The position numbers and the translations under genes were made by a program. From positions 2,666,001 through 2,730,000 of the forward strand of contig NC_013441.1 in assembly GCF_000024785.1 (NCBI RefSeq): DNA of 64,000 nt. Reading direction: 5' to 3'. The notes under the pieces were generated by a model, which saw nothing but the letters and a program-made list of their open reading frames with translations, made no database searches and had not been told where the DNA came from. The number at the start of each line of letters is the position of its first letter. Positions within the stretch are counted from its first letter, which is position 1. This stretch comes from Gordonia bronchialis DSM 43247. Its GTDB lineage: Bacteria > Actinomycetota > Actinomycetes > Mycobacteriales > Mycobacteriaceae. Shown one piece after another: positions 29,717-40,870 of this stretch.

Positions 29717-29833
29717 GACGGACTCCCTGGGATCGCACTGCCGATGGCGGATGTCACCGTGCAATCAGTGTGCGAACCCAGGGGACCAGGGGCATGCGTA
29801 GCCGACTACGCGTTTGCGACGACGCGATGCCGC

Positions 29834-29892
29834 CAGAACACGCAGGTGGTCGCGCACCGATGCGTAGTGCGCGACCACCTGGGGTGTTCTGC
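29834..29892 (-). terminator. Large hairpin downstream of katA
   Basis: The arms share caggtggtcgcgcac (15 bp, perfect) plus an outer cagaacac match with one interruption, around a 9-base loop (cgatgcgta). The hairpin lies 11 bp past the catalase stop and separates it from the protease operon on the same strand. It is the strongest terminator-like structure in the window. Confidence 0.7.
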
Positions 29893-29902
29893 GGGGAGAC
29901 GG

Positions 29903-31432
29903 TCAGGAAGAGCGGACCTTCTCCTGCATCGACGTCCGGGCCGGGTTGCCCTGATCGTCGACCTTCGGATCCGGTTGATCCCGCTTCTCGCTCACACCCG
30001 ACTTGATGCGTGCGCCGATGTCCGGATCCACGCGGCTCCAGTAGTCGAAGGCGCGCGTCAGCACCGGCTCGGACACCCCGTTGAGGAGATGCCCGACGAC
30101 GTTGTCCACGAAACGTTCTCGCGCGGCGTCGTCGAAGACCTCGCGCACCATCGTGCCGGCCTGACCCCAGTCGTCGTCCTCGGGATGATCCACGTACGCC
30201 GAGCGGATGATCTCGCCGTCGGCGGCCCACTGGGGCTCGTCGGGGCCGGAATAGACCGCTGCGGGACCACCTTTGGAGTTCGGCGCGTACACCGGGTCGG
30301 TGACCGGGTGGATGCGCATGTGACCGTCCTTGGTGTAGCTGTGCACCTCGTTGCGCGGCCGGTTGACCGGGATCTCCTTGTAATTCGAGCCGAGCCGGGC
30401 ACGGTGAGCGTCGGCGTAGGAGAATACGCGGCCGAGGAGCATCCGGTCCGGGCTGAACCCGATCCCCGGCACCACGTTGTTCGGCTCGAAGGCCACCTGC
30501 TCGATTTGGGCGTGGTTGTCGGTCGGATTGGTGTGCAGCGTCATCTTCCCGACCTCGTGCAGCGGGTAGTCGCCGTGCGGCCACACCTTGGTGAGGTCAA
30601 AGGGATTGAACCGGTAGGACACCGCGTCGTCGTAGGGCATCAGTTGCACCTTCAGCGTCCAGCTCGGCGTTCCGCCGCCCGCGATCGTCTCGAACAGGTC
30701 GCGGGTGTGGAAGTCGGTGTCCGCCGCCGCCATCTGATCGGCCTCGTGCTGGGTGAAACACTCCACTCCCTGGTCGGTGATGAAGTGGTACTTCACCCAG
30801 TGCTTGACCCCCTGCGCGTTCACCCAGAGATAGGTGTGCGAGCTGTAACCGTTCATGTGACGCCACGTCTTGGGGATGCCACGATCTCCCATCAGCCAGG
30901 TCACCTGGTGAGCCGACTCCGGCGATAGCGTCCAGAAATCCCACTGCATGTCGTGATCGCGAAGGTTGTTGTCTGCGCGGCGTTTCTGCGATCGGATGAA
31001 GTGCTGGAACTTCATCGGATCCTTGACGAAGAAGACCGGCGTGTTGTTGCCGACCATGTCGTAGATGCCTTCGGTGGTGTAGAACTTCAGCGCGAAACCC
31101 CTTGGGTCGCGCCAGGTATCGGGGCTGCCGCGCTCGCCGGCGACCGTCGAGAACCGAACTACCATGTCGGTCTTGACACCTGGCGCAAACAGCGCGGCGC
31201 AGGTGTACGCGGAGACGTCCTCGGTGGTCTCGAAGGTGCCGAATGCCCCGCTGCCCTTGGCGTGCGGTTGGCGTTCGGGGATGCGCTCACGGTTGAACTG
31301 CGCCATCTGCTCGATCAGATAGTGATCGTGCAGGACGATCGGTCCGCCGGCCCCGACGGTGAGGGAGTGTTCGTCACTTCCGGCCGGGGCGCCCGAATCA
31401 CGGGTTGTGTACACGGAATTGCTCTCGGTCAT
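29903..31432 (-). CDS. katA: Monofunctional haem catalase
   Basis: This 509-residue enzyme is a clade-3-size catalase. Start ATG 31432 ([10 protein letters not shown]) has cggagg with ideal spacing; an ATG 15 bp upstream lacks one. [16 protein letters not shown] holds the catalytic His, [19 protein letters not shown] is the signature, [14 protein letters not shown] the distal Asn region, and [14 protein letters not shown] the proximal haem-ligand Tyr. It dismutates hydrogen peroxide in the cytoplasm. No OxyR or FurA gene is adjacent. Confidence 0.95.
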   Translation of the reverse strand: MTESNSVYTTRDSGAPAGSDEHSLTVGAGGPIVLHDHYLIEQMAQFNRERIPERQPHAKGSGAFGTFETTEDVSAYTCAALFAPGVKTDMVVRFSTVAGERGSPDTWRDPRGFALKFYTTEGIYDMVGNNTPVFFVKDPMKFQHFIRSQKRRADNNLRDHDMQWDFWTLSPESAHQVTWLMGDRGIPKTWRHMNGYSSHTYLWVNAQGVKHWVKYHFITDQGVECFTQHEADQMAAADTDFHTRDLFETIAGGGTPSWTLKVQLMPYDDAVSYRFNPFDLTKVWPHGDYPLHEVGKMTLHTNPTDNHAQIEQVAFEPNNVVPGIGFSPDRMLLGRVFSYADAHRARLGSNYKEIPVNRPRNEVHSYTKDGHMRIHPVTDPVYAPNSKGGPAAVYSGPDEPQWAADGEIIRSAYVDHPEDDDWGQAGTMVREVFDDAARERFVDNVVGHLLNGVSEPVLTRAFDYWSRVDPDIGARIKSGVSEKRDQPDPKVDDQGNPARTSMQEKVRSS

Positions 31433-31516
31433 GGTGCCTCCGAGCATGTTGAAGCTTGATGGGCTGTCACGACGACCCGGACTGCTTCAGGCCCTGGGCC
31501 GATCCTACGCGTCAAC

Positions 31517-31559
31517 CCAGACGGGCGACGGGGCTTCCTGCGCCCCGCCGCCCGTCTGG
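31517..31559 (-). terminator. Hairpin downstream of isocitrate dehydrogenase
   Basis: ccagacgggcgacgggg and ccccgccgcccgtctgg pair over 17 bp with one mismatch and enclose a 9-base loop. The structure begins 17 bp after the idh stop on the minus strand and precedes the katA leader. It probably ends the idh transcript and insulates katA. Confidence 0.7.
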
Positions 31560-31575
31560 CGCGTCTGGTCCCGTG

Positions 31576-33813
<2,238 letters not shown>

Positions 33814-34074
33814 AACCCGCCTTCGTTTCCGGTTTCTCGTCACTCACCACATGGATCGCATGGGTCGAGCGTTTCAGCGCTACCAGTATCGCGTCGTGGG
33901 TGGGGTTGCGCCGAACGTTGGGGTCCTACCCGTCAGTAATGAGGCATTCGGTGATCAGGCACCGATGATCTCGATCCTGCCGAGGAGCCCACGACCCGTC
34001 ACACAGTCACGATAGCCCGCGGCGCGACGTCTCCGACCGGGGTGCCGAGCCGGACACCGGCGAGCGCGGAGGGG
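33814..34074. other. Divergent region between icd and the arsR promoter
   Basis: About 260 bp that should contain the minus-strand icd promoter. No unambiguous -35/-10 pair was found for icd, and no ORF here looks coding. The right border is the arsR promoter/operator, listed separately. Confidence 0.35.
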
Positions 34075-34105
34075 TTGACAACGTACAACCATTTGGTTGT
34101 ATATT
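34075..34105 (+). promoter_or_regulatory. arsR promoter with operator in the spacer; leaderless start
   Basis: A consensus -35 TTGACA (34075-34080) and -10 TATATT (34100-34105) flank a 19-bp spacer that contains acaaccatttggttgt (34085-34100), an inverted repeat with perfect 7-bp arms and a 2-bp centre. The GTG start of the regulator at 34112 lies 7 bp after the -10 box, so the mRNA is probably leaderless. Binding of the ArsR product would block RNA polymerase. Confidence 0.75.
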
Positions 34106-34111
34106 TGGGAC

Positions 34112-34477
34112 GTGGCCGAGACGGATGAGGACAGGGCAGACGCCCTCTTCCACGCGCTCGCCGACCGCACCCGCCGCGACATCATGCGGCGCGTGCTCGC
34201 CGGCGAGCATTCGGTCACCGCACTCGCGGCACGCTACGACATGAGCTTCGCCGCGGTCCAGAAGCACGTCGCCGTTCTCCAGCGGGCGGGGCTGCTCACC
34301 AAACGGCGCAACGGCCGCGAGCAGATCGCCAGTGGCGACGTGGACGCCGTGCGAGCGGTGTCGAGCATGCTGACCGATCTCGAACAGGTCTGGCGTGGCC
34401 GCATCGCGCGCATCGACGAACTGCTCGCCAGCGACACCGCAACCGACAATCCGAATAATCCGATCCCGGAGGACTGA
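34112..34477 (+). CDS. ArsR/SmtB family regulator
   Basis: This is a 121-residue winged-helix protein from GTG 34112; the adjacent promoter supports this start. FHALADRTRRDIMRRVLAGEHSVTALAA, MSFAAVQKHVAVLQRAGLL and KRRNGREQ are the ArsR recognition-helix and wing pattern. The metal-site cysteines of the ELCVCDL type are absent, so it does not sense metals by the classical site. It pairs with an SRPBCC gene starting 3 bp after its stop, a common ArsR-AHSA1 partnership. Confidence 0.9.
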   Translation: MAETDEDRADALFHALADRTRRDIMRRVLAGEHSVTALAARYDMSFAAVQKHVAVLQRAGLLTKRRNGREQIASGDVDAVRAVSSMLTDLEQVWRGRIARIDELLASDTATDNPNNPIPED

Positions 34478-34480
34478 GCA

Positions 34481-34966
34481 ATGCCCGTCACCAACGTCAC
34501 CCACGACGCCGACACCCGCACCCTGACCATCACGGCCGAATTCGCCGCCCCGGTGAACCGTGTCTGGCAGATCTATGCCGACCCACGTCAGCTCGAGAAG
34601 ATCTGGGGACCGCCCACCTACCCGGCCACCGTCGTCGACCACGAATTCCGTCCGGGCGGGCGAGTGACATATTTCATGACCAGCCCCGAGGGCGAGAAGT
34701 ATCCGGGCTACTGGAAGATCCAGGAGGTCGACGAACCCCACAGCTTCCGGTTCGTCGACGGCTTCGCCGATCAGGATTTCACGCCCATCGAGTCGATGCC
34801 CGAGTCGAGCAGCGTGTACACGTTCACCGAGCGCGACGGGCGCACACTGGTGACCTACACCAGCACCTATGCCACCGCCGAGGCGCTGCAGCAGGTCCTG
34901 GACATGGGAATGATCGAAGGTGCCACCGAGGCGATCAACCAGATCGACGTCTTTCTCGCCGCGTGA
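34481..34966 (+). CDS. SRPBCC / AHSA1-like protein
   Basis: This is a 161-residue START-like fold protein. LTITAEFAAPVNRVWQIYADPRQLEKIWGPP is the typical N terminus, then FRPGGRVTYFMTSPEGEKYPG and a C-terminal helix MIEGATEAINQIDVFLA. Such proteins bind hydrophobic ligands, and the ArsR partner probably controls the pair. Ligand is unknown. It starts 3 bp after arsR and is co-transcribed. Confidence 0.88.
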   Translation: MPVTNVTHDADTRTLTITAEFAAPVNRVWQIYADPRQLEKIWGPPTYPATVVDHEFRPGGRVTYFMTSPEGEKYPGYWKIQEVDEPHSFRFVDGFADQDFTPIESMPESSSVYTFTERDGRTLVTYTSTYATAEALQQVLDMGMIEGATEAINQIDVFLAA

Positions 34967-34974
34967 GCCTTCGA

Positions 34975-35045
34975 CGAAACCACCTCCGGTCCCTGCCTCC
35001 CGACGTCACCGCCGGCGCGACCAGCAGATCCCGGGGGTGGTTTCG
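34975..35045. repeat. Long-arm inverted repeat between SRPBCC gene and carboxylase
   Basis: cgaaaccacctccgg (34975-34989) and ccgggggtggtttcg (35031-35045) are complementary over 15 bases with one mismatch and enclose 41 bases. It begins 9 bp after the SRPBCC stop, so a terminator is the simplest reading. The large loop also allows a role in the leader of the downstream carboxylase. Confidence 0.5.
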
Positions 35046-35137
35046 GGGAGCGTACTCGCGCGTACGAAAAACTTCCGAAACAATCATCCGGGTCCGCACT
35101 CGGCGCATGCCGATCTGACGAGAGAAGGGACTCGGTG

Positions 35138-38100
35138 ATGTTCACCCGCATTGCCATCGTGAACCGCGGTGAGGCCGCCATGCGACTCATCCACGCCGTT
35201 CGGGGATTGTCTGCCGAGACCGGAGAGCCGATCGAGGTTGTCGCACTCCACACGGATGTGGACCGCGACGCCACGTTCGTGCGTGAAGCCGACATCGCCT
35301 TCGACCTCGGACCCGCCGCCGCGCGGCCCTACCTGAACCTCAAGGTCCTCGAACGCGCACTCCTCGAGACCGGCGCCGACGCCGCCTGGGTCGGCTGGGG
35401 CTTCGTCGCCGAGGATCCGCTCTTCGCCGAGCTCTGCGAGCGGATCGGGATCACCTTCGTCGGACCGTCGCCGGAGGCCATGCGCAAGCTGGGCGACAAG
35501 ATCGGCGCCAAGCTCATCGCCGAGGAGGTCGGCGTCCCGGTCGCTCCCTGGAGCCGCGGGGCGGTCGACACCGTCGACGAGGCCAAGGCCGCAGCCGCCG
35601 AGATCGGCTACCCGCTGATGCTCAAGGCCACCGCGGGCGGCGGCGGTCGCGGCATCCGCGTCGTCACCAACGACGCCGATCTCGTCGACGCCTACGAACG
35701 CACCCGGGACGAGGCCGCCCGCGCCTTCGGTAGCGGCATCGTGTTCCTCGAACGCCTCGTGACCGGCGCCCGCCACGTCGAGGTCCAGGTGATCGCCGAC
35801 GGTCAGGGCACCGCCTGGGCGCTCGGTGTGCGTGACTGCTCGGTGCAGCGCCGCAATCAGAAGATCATCGAGGAATCGGCGTCGCCGGTGCTCGCACCCG
35901 AGCAGGTGGCCGAGTTGAAGGGTTCCGCCGAGCGGCTCGCGGTCGCCGTCGGCTACCGCGGGGCGGCGACCGTCGAATTCCTGTACCACCCCGGCGAGAA
36001 GCTGTTCGCCTTCCTCGAGGTCAACACCCGCCTGCAGGTCGAGCACCCCATCACCGAGATCACCAACGGCTTCGACCTGGTGCGTGCCCAGCTGCATGTC
36101 GCTTCCGGCGGGCGTCTCGAGGGACAGCCGCCGGTCGAGCGAGGGCACGCCATCGAGGCACGGCTCAACGCCGAGGATCCCGATCGCGACTTCGCTCCGT
36201 CGCCGGGCCGCATCGCCCTGCTCGATCTGCCTGCCGGCCCGGGTATCCGCGTCGACACGGGGGTCAGCGAGGGTGACACCATCCCCGCCGACTTCGACTC
36301 GATGATCGCCAAGATCATCGCCTACGGCAGCGACCGCGACGAAGCACTGGGCCGGCTGCGCCGGGCGATGGCGCAGACCCGCGTCATCATCGAGGGCGGC
36401 TCCACCAACAAGAGCTTCGTCCTCGAGCTGCTCAACCAGCCCGAGGTCATCGACGGCAGCGCCGACACCGGCTGGATCGACCGGGTCCGCGCCGAAGGCG
36501 GGCTCGTGGCCCACCAGCACTCCGCGATCGCGCTGGCCGCCGCCGCCATCGACGCCTATGAGGAAGGCGAGGCCGTCGAGCGGCAGCGCCTGCTGTCCAC
36601 CGCGGCCGGTGGCCGGCCGCAGGTCCAGCACGACAGCGGTGCGCCCCTCGATCTCAAGCTGCGCGGAGTTGCCTACCGGGTCCGGGTGGCGCGCATCGGC
36701 GCCCACCGGTTCCGCATCGCCATCGAGGCCGGCACCCAGACGCACACCGCCGATGTCGACCTCGAGCGGTTCGACGACCACGCCGCCCAGATGGTGGTCA
36801 ACCGGGTGCGCTATCGCCTGGTCACCGACACCCACGGCCCTGTCCATCTCATCGACGTCGACGGCATCACGCACCGGGTGAGCCGTGACGAGGGTGGTGT
36901 GGTGCGATCGCCCGCACCGGCGCTCGTGGTCGCGACCCCCCTCGAGGTCGGCGACGAAATCGAGGCCGGCGCACCGGTTCTCGTTCTGGAGAGCATGAAG
37001 ATGGAGACCGTGCTGCGCGCTCCGGTGCGCTCTCGGCTCAATGAGTGCCTGGTGTCGGTGGGCACGCAGGTGGAGACCGGCGCGACCCTGTTGCGCCTGG
37101 AACCCCTCGCCGACGACGACGATGACGATGACGACGCGGCAACCGACACCACCGACGCCGTCGAACTCGAACTCCCCGCCGAGCCCACACACGTCGAACC
37201 GCACGAGCGGACCACCCGCACCCAGGAGGATCTGCGCAGTCAGCTCCTGGGGTACGACGTCGACCCGCAGCACCGCACCCGCCCGCTCGACGACTACCTC
37301 ACCGTGCGGCATGCCGCGCTGGAGAGTGGGCGCCGGCCGCTGGCCGACGAGCTGGAACTCATCACCGTCTTCGCCGATCTGGCCGAGCTGAGCCAGAATC
37401 GGCCGACCGGTGAGGATCTCGGCGTCGAGCACGTGCACAGCGCACGCGAGAACTTCCACACCTACCTGCAGAGCCTCGACGTCGAGCGGGACGGGCTGCC
37501 GGAGTCCTTCCACACGCAGCTCGGGCGGGCGCTCGGACATTACGGCGTCACCGAACTCGATCGGACGCCGGAGCTGGAGAGCGCGGTCTTCCGGATCTTC
37601 CTCGCACTGCAGAATCCGGCGGATTCGGCAGCCGTGATCACCACCCTGCTGCGCGAGTGGCTCACCGAACCGACTCCGCGCGAAGAGCTTCGCGGACCGG
37701 TCGGCAGTGCCCTCGACCGTCTCGTGGCGGCCACCCAGGTCCGGTTCCCGGCCGTCGCCGATCTGGCGCGTGGCGTCGTCTACGCCTGGTACGGCCAGCC
37801 ACTGCTGCGGCGCAGCCGGGCGCGTGTCTACAACGACGTCCGCAAGCAACTGCGCTACCTCGACGAGAATCCGCAGACCCCCGATCGGGCCGAACGCATC
37901 GCCGAGATGGTCGGATCCACCGAACCGCTGGTGCGCATCCTCGGCCAGCGGATCGTCCGCGGCAACACCGACAACACGGTGATGCTCGAGGTTCTCACCC
38001 GTCGCTACTACGGCAACAAGGGGTTGTCCGGCGTCCGGATCCAAGAAGCCGGGGGAGCCACCTTTGTCATCGCCGACCGCAACGGGTCACGTCTGGTGTC

Positions 38101-40636
38101 GGCGGCGGTCAGTTTCGAGCGGCTCGGCGACACGATGAGCGGGCTCGCCGAACTCGCCCGGGACTCGGCGTCCATCGACGCCGACATCTACCTCAGCTGG
38201 GAACAGCAGCCCGACGAGTTCGACACCATGGCGCAGACGCTGCACGAGATCATCGCGGCCAATGCACTGCCCAATCAGGTCCATCGCGTCACCGTCACGG
38301 TGGCCGGCAGCGGCGACGCCCGTATGCATCACCACTTCACATTCCGCCCGTCGGCCACCGGTATGGCCGAGGAACGGCTGATCCGAGGTCTGCATCCCTA
38401 CATCGCGCAGCGCATGCAGCTCGAGCGTCTGCACAAGTTCGATCTCACGCGCCTGCCCTCGGCCGACGACGAAGAGGTGTACCTGTTCCGCTGCGTGGCC
38501 AAGGAGAATCCGTCCGATGATCGGCTGATCGCCTTCGCGCAGGTCCGTGACCTGACCGCCATGCGCGACAACGACGGCCGGCTGCTGACCATCCCGTCGG
38601 CGGAGACCACCCTGGCCTCCTGCGTCGATTCCATCCGTCGCGCACAGCGGCAGGGCAACCGGACGGCCAACACCAACCGGGTCGTCATGTACATCTGGCC
38701 GCCGATGGAGGTCAGCGATCACGACCTGTACACGATCGCCTCACACATCCGCGGCATGACCTCCGGTGTGGGCCTCGAGGAGATCCAGCTCATCGCCCGC
38801 CGCCGCGACTCGGAATCCGGTGAGCTGAAGAAGGTCTCGGTGCGGTTCACGCTGAACGCGACCGGCGGTATCGAGGTTACGGTCGGTGACTCCACCGGCG
38901 AGCCCATCGAGCCGGTCGACGAGTATCGGCAGAAAGTCCTGCGGGCGGCCCGGCGCAACACCGTCTACCCCTACGAGTTGGCCACGCTGCTGGGCGATTT
39001 CGCCGAATACGACCTCGACGCCGAACAGCGTCTGGTTCCGGTGGACCGGCCGAAGGGGCGCAACACCGCCGCGATCGTCGCCGGTATCGTCACCACCGCG
39101 ACCGACAAGTACCCGGAGGGTGTCACCCGCGTCGTCCTGCTCGGCGATCCGACGAAATCGCTTGGCGCGCTGTCGGAGCCGGAATGCAGCCGGGTGATCG
39201 GCGCCCTGGACCTCGCGGAGTCGATGCAGGTGCCGCTGGAATGGTACGCCCTGTCCTCGGGTGCACGGATCTCGATGGATTCGGGTACCGAGAACATGGA
39301 CTCGGTGGCGCGTGCCCTCAAGCGGGTAGTCGAGTTCACCCAGGCCGGCGGCGAGATCAACATCGTGGTCGCGGGTATCAACGTCGGCGCGCAGCCGTAC
39401 TGGAACGCCGAAGCGACGATGCTGATGCACACCAAGGGCGTCCTGGTGATGACCCCGGACTCGGCGATGGTGCTGACCGGCAAGCAGTCACTGGACTTCT
39501 CCGGTGGCGTGTCGGCGGAGGACAACTTCGGCATCGGCGGCTACGACCGCGTCATGGGCCCCAACGGCCAGGCGCAGTACTGGGCGCCGAATCTCGGTGC
39601 GGCACGCGATATCCTGATGTCGCACTACGACCACACCTACGTGCTGCCGGGGGAGCAGACCCCGCGCCGGTCGGACACCGCCGACCCGGTCGACCGGGAC
39701 ATCTCGGACTTCCCGCATGTGCTCGCCGACAGCGACTTCACCACGGTCGGTGACGTCTTCTCCAGCGCCACCAACCCGGATCGCAAGAAGCCGTTCGACA
39801 TCCGCACGGTGATGCGGGCCGTCGCCGATCAGGATCTGCCCGTGCTGGAACGCTGGGCGGGTATGGCCGACGCCGAGACCGCCGTCGTGCAAGACGTGCA
39901 CCTCGGCGGAATCCCGGTGTGTCTCTTGGGTATCGAGTCCCGCGAGGTGCAGCGGCGCGGCTACACGCCGACCGACGGTCCGGACACCTACACCGCGGGC
40001 ACCCTGTTCCCGCAGTCGTCCAAGAAGGCGGCCCGCGCCATCAACGTGGCCAGCGGCAACCGTCCACTGGTGGTGCTGGCCAATCTATCGGGCTTCGACG
40101 GGTCGCCGGAGTCGCTGCGTAAGCTGCAGCTCGAATACGGCGCCGAGATCGGCCGGGCGATCGTGAACTTCCGTGGCCCCATCGTGTTCTGCGTGATCTC
40201 GCGGTATCACGGCGGCGCCTTCGTGGTGTTCTCGAAGGCGTTGAACCCCAACATGACCGTGCTCGCGATCGAGGGATCCTTCGCCTCGGTTCTCGGTGGT
40301 GCGCCCGCGGCCGCGGTGGTCTTCGCCGGCGAGGTCGGCAAGCGTGTCTCGGCCGACCCCCGTGTGCGGGACCTCGAAGCCAAGCTCGGCGGGGCCTCCG
40401 GTGTCGACCGCTCGGCGCTGGCCGCCGAACTCGCCGACACGCGGCAGACGGTGCGAGCCGAGAAGATCGGTGAGGTGGCCGCCGAATTCGATGCGGTGCA
40501 CAGCATCCAGCGTGCCGTCGAGGTCGGTTCGGTGGACGCGGTCATCAAGGCCGCCGAACTCCGCCCCCGCATCATCGGTGCCATCGAGAACAGCGCGGCC
40601 TGGTCCGATCGCGGCTCGCGTGTGACGAGTTCCTGA
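35138..40636 (+). CDS. Single-chain multidomain acyl-CoA carboxylase (eukaryotic ACC-like order)
   Basis: This is a protein of about 1832 residues from ATG 35138 (GTG 35135 is also possible; ribosome binding site agagaaggga). Domains in order are: biotin carboxylase (about 1-450), with the ATP-grasp loop LKATAGGGGRGIRVV and EVNTRLQVEHPITE; biotin carrier, with LVLESMKMET and the biotinyl Lys near 621; an Asp-rich linker (about 657-665); a central region (about 700-1300); and a carboxyltransferase whose GVSAEDNFGIGGYDRVMGPN, YTAGTLFPQSSKKAARAINV and LANLSGFDGSPESLRKL resemble eukaryotic ACC. It carboxylates an acyl-CoA, probably to malonyl-CoA or a longer analogue; the substrate is not proven. 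Most bacteria make this enzyme from separate subunits. Confidence 0.88.
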   Translation: MFTRIAIVNRGEAAMRLIHAVRGLSAETGEPIEVVALHTDVDRDATFVREADIAFDLGPAAARPYLNLKVLERALLETGADAAWVGWGFVAEDPLFAELCERIGITFVGPSPEAMRKLGDKIGAKLIAEEVGVPVAPWSRGAVDTVDEAKAAAAEIGYPLMLKATAGGGGRGIRVVTNDADLVDAYERTRDEAARAFGSGIVFLERLVTGARHVEVQVIADGQGTAWALGVRDCSVQRRNQKIIEESASPVLAPEQVAELKGSAERLAVAVGYRGAATVEFLYHPGEKLFAFLEVNTRLQVEHPITEITNGFDLVRAQLHVASGGRLEGQPPVERGHAIEARLNAEDPDRDFAPSPGRIALLDLPAGPGIRVDTGVSEGDTIPADFDSMIAKIIAYGSDRDEALGRLRRAMAQTRVIIEGGSTNKSFVLELLNQPEVIDGSADTGWIDRVRAEGGLVAHQHSAIALAAAAIDAYEEGEAVERQRLLSTAAGGRPQVQHDSGAPLDLKLRGVAYRVRVARIGAHRFRIAIEAGTQTHTADVDLERFDDHAAQMVVNRVRYRLVTDTHGPVHLIDVDGITHRVSRDEGGVVRSPAPALVVATPLEVGDEIEAGAPVLVLESMKMETVLRAPVRSRLNECLVSVGTQVETGATLLRLEPLADDDDDDDDAATDTTDAVELELPAEPTHVEPHERTTRTQEDLRSQLLGYDVDPQHRTRPLDDYLTVRHAALESGRRPLADELELITVFADLAELSQNRPTGEDLGVEHVHSARENFHTYLQSLDVERDGLPESFHTQLGRALGHYGVTELDRTPELESAVFRIFLALQNPADSAAVITTLLREWLTEPTPREELRGPVGSALDRLVAATQVRFPAVADLARGVVYAWYGQPLLRRSRARVYNDVRKQLRYLDENPQTPDRAERIAEMVGSTEPLVRILGQRIVRGNTDNTVMLEVLTRRYYGNKGLSGVRIQEAGGATFVIADRNGSRLVSAAVSFERLGDTMSGLAELARDSASIDADIYLSWEQQPDEFDTMAQTLHEIIAANALPNQVHRVTVTVAGSGDARMHHHFTFRPSATGMAEERLIRGLHPYIAQRMQLERLHKFDLTRLPSADDEEVYLFRCVAKENPSDDRLIAFAQVRDLTAMRDNDGRLLTIPSAETTLASCVDSIRRAQRQGNRTANTNRVVMYIWPPMEVSDHDLYTIASHIRGMTSGVGLEEIQLIARRRDSESGELKKVSVRFTLNATGGIEVTVGDSTGEPIEPVDEYRQKVLRAARRNTVYPYELATLLGDFAEYDLDAEQRLVPVDRPKGRNTAAIVAGIVTTATDKYPEGVTRVVLLGDPTKSLGALSEPECSRVIGALDLAESMQVPLEWYALSSGARISMDSGTENMDSVARALKRVVEFTQAGGEINIVVAGINVGAQPYWNAEATMLMHTKGVLVMTPDSAMVLTGKQSLDFSGGVSAEDNFGIGGYDRVMGPNGQAQYWAPNLGAARDILMSHYDHTYVLPGEQTPRRSDTADPVDRDISDFPHVLADSDFTTVGDVFSSATNPDRKKPFDIRTVMRAVADQDLPVLERWAGMADAETAVVQDVHLGGIPVCLLGIESREVQRRGYTPTDGPDTYTAGTLFPQSSKKAARAINVASGNRPLVVLANLSGFDGSPESLRKLQLEYGAEIGRAIVNFRGPIVFCVISRYHGGAFVVFSKALNPNMTVLAIEGSFASVLGGAPAAAVVFAGEVGKRVSADPRVRDLEAKLGGASGVDRSALAAELADTRQTVRAEKIGEVAAEFDAVHSIQRAVEVGSVDAVIKAAELRPRIIGAIENSAAWSDRGSRVTSS

Positions 40637-40870
40637 TCCCTGCTGATCAAACCGGCCGCCCCTGCTGATTGACATCCCTGAACGTCAGTTCTTCAGCGGC
40701 GGCGGCTTGGTCGGTGCCCCGTCGGGCGATGGCTGGTCGTAGGGGAGCCGACGCTGGACTCCCACTCCGCTCCTCTGACGTCGGAATTGCCCAACACACC
40801 TCACATTGGCTCTACTGTGTGAGCGAGGACACAGAACGACGTAGGTGTCCCAAGTGTGAGGGGGAGAAGT
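40637..40870. promoter_or_regulatory. Intergenic region with TGTGAG half-sites
   Basis: This 234-bp spacer lies before the acyl-CoA ligase. It has a near-duplicate (c/t)ccctgctgat at its left end, an inverted ctcaca/tgtgag pair (40800-40805 and 40818-40823) and another tgtgag at 40855-40860, close to the ribosome binding site. These might be regulator contacts. No coding frame was credible. Confidence 0.3.

Noticed and set aside
35084..38044. 986-residue open frame on the minus strand
   Set aside because: It lies opposite the carboxylase gene, has no plausible domain, and is the usual antisense shadow of a GC-rich gene.
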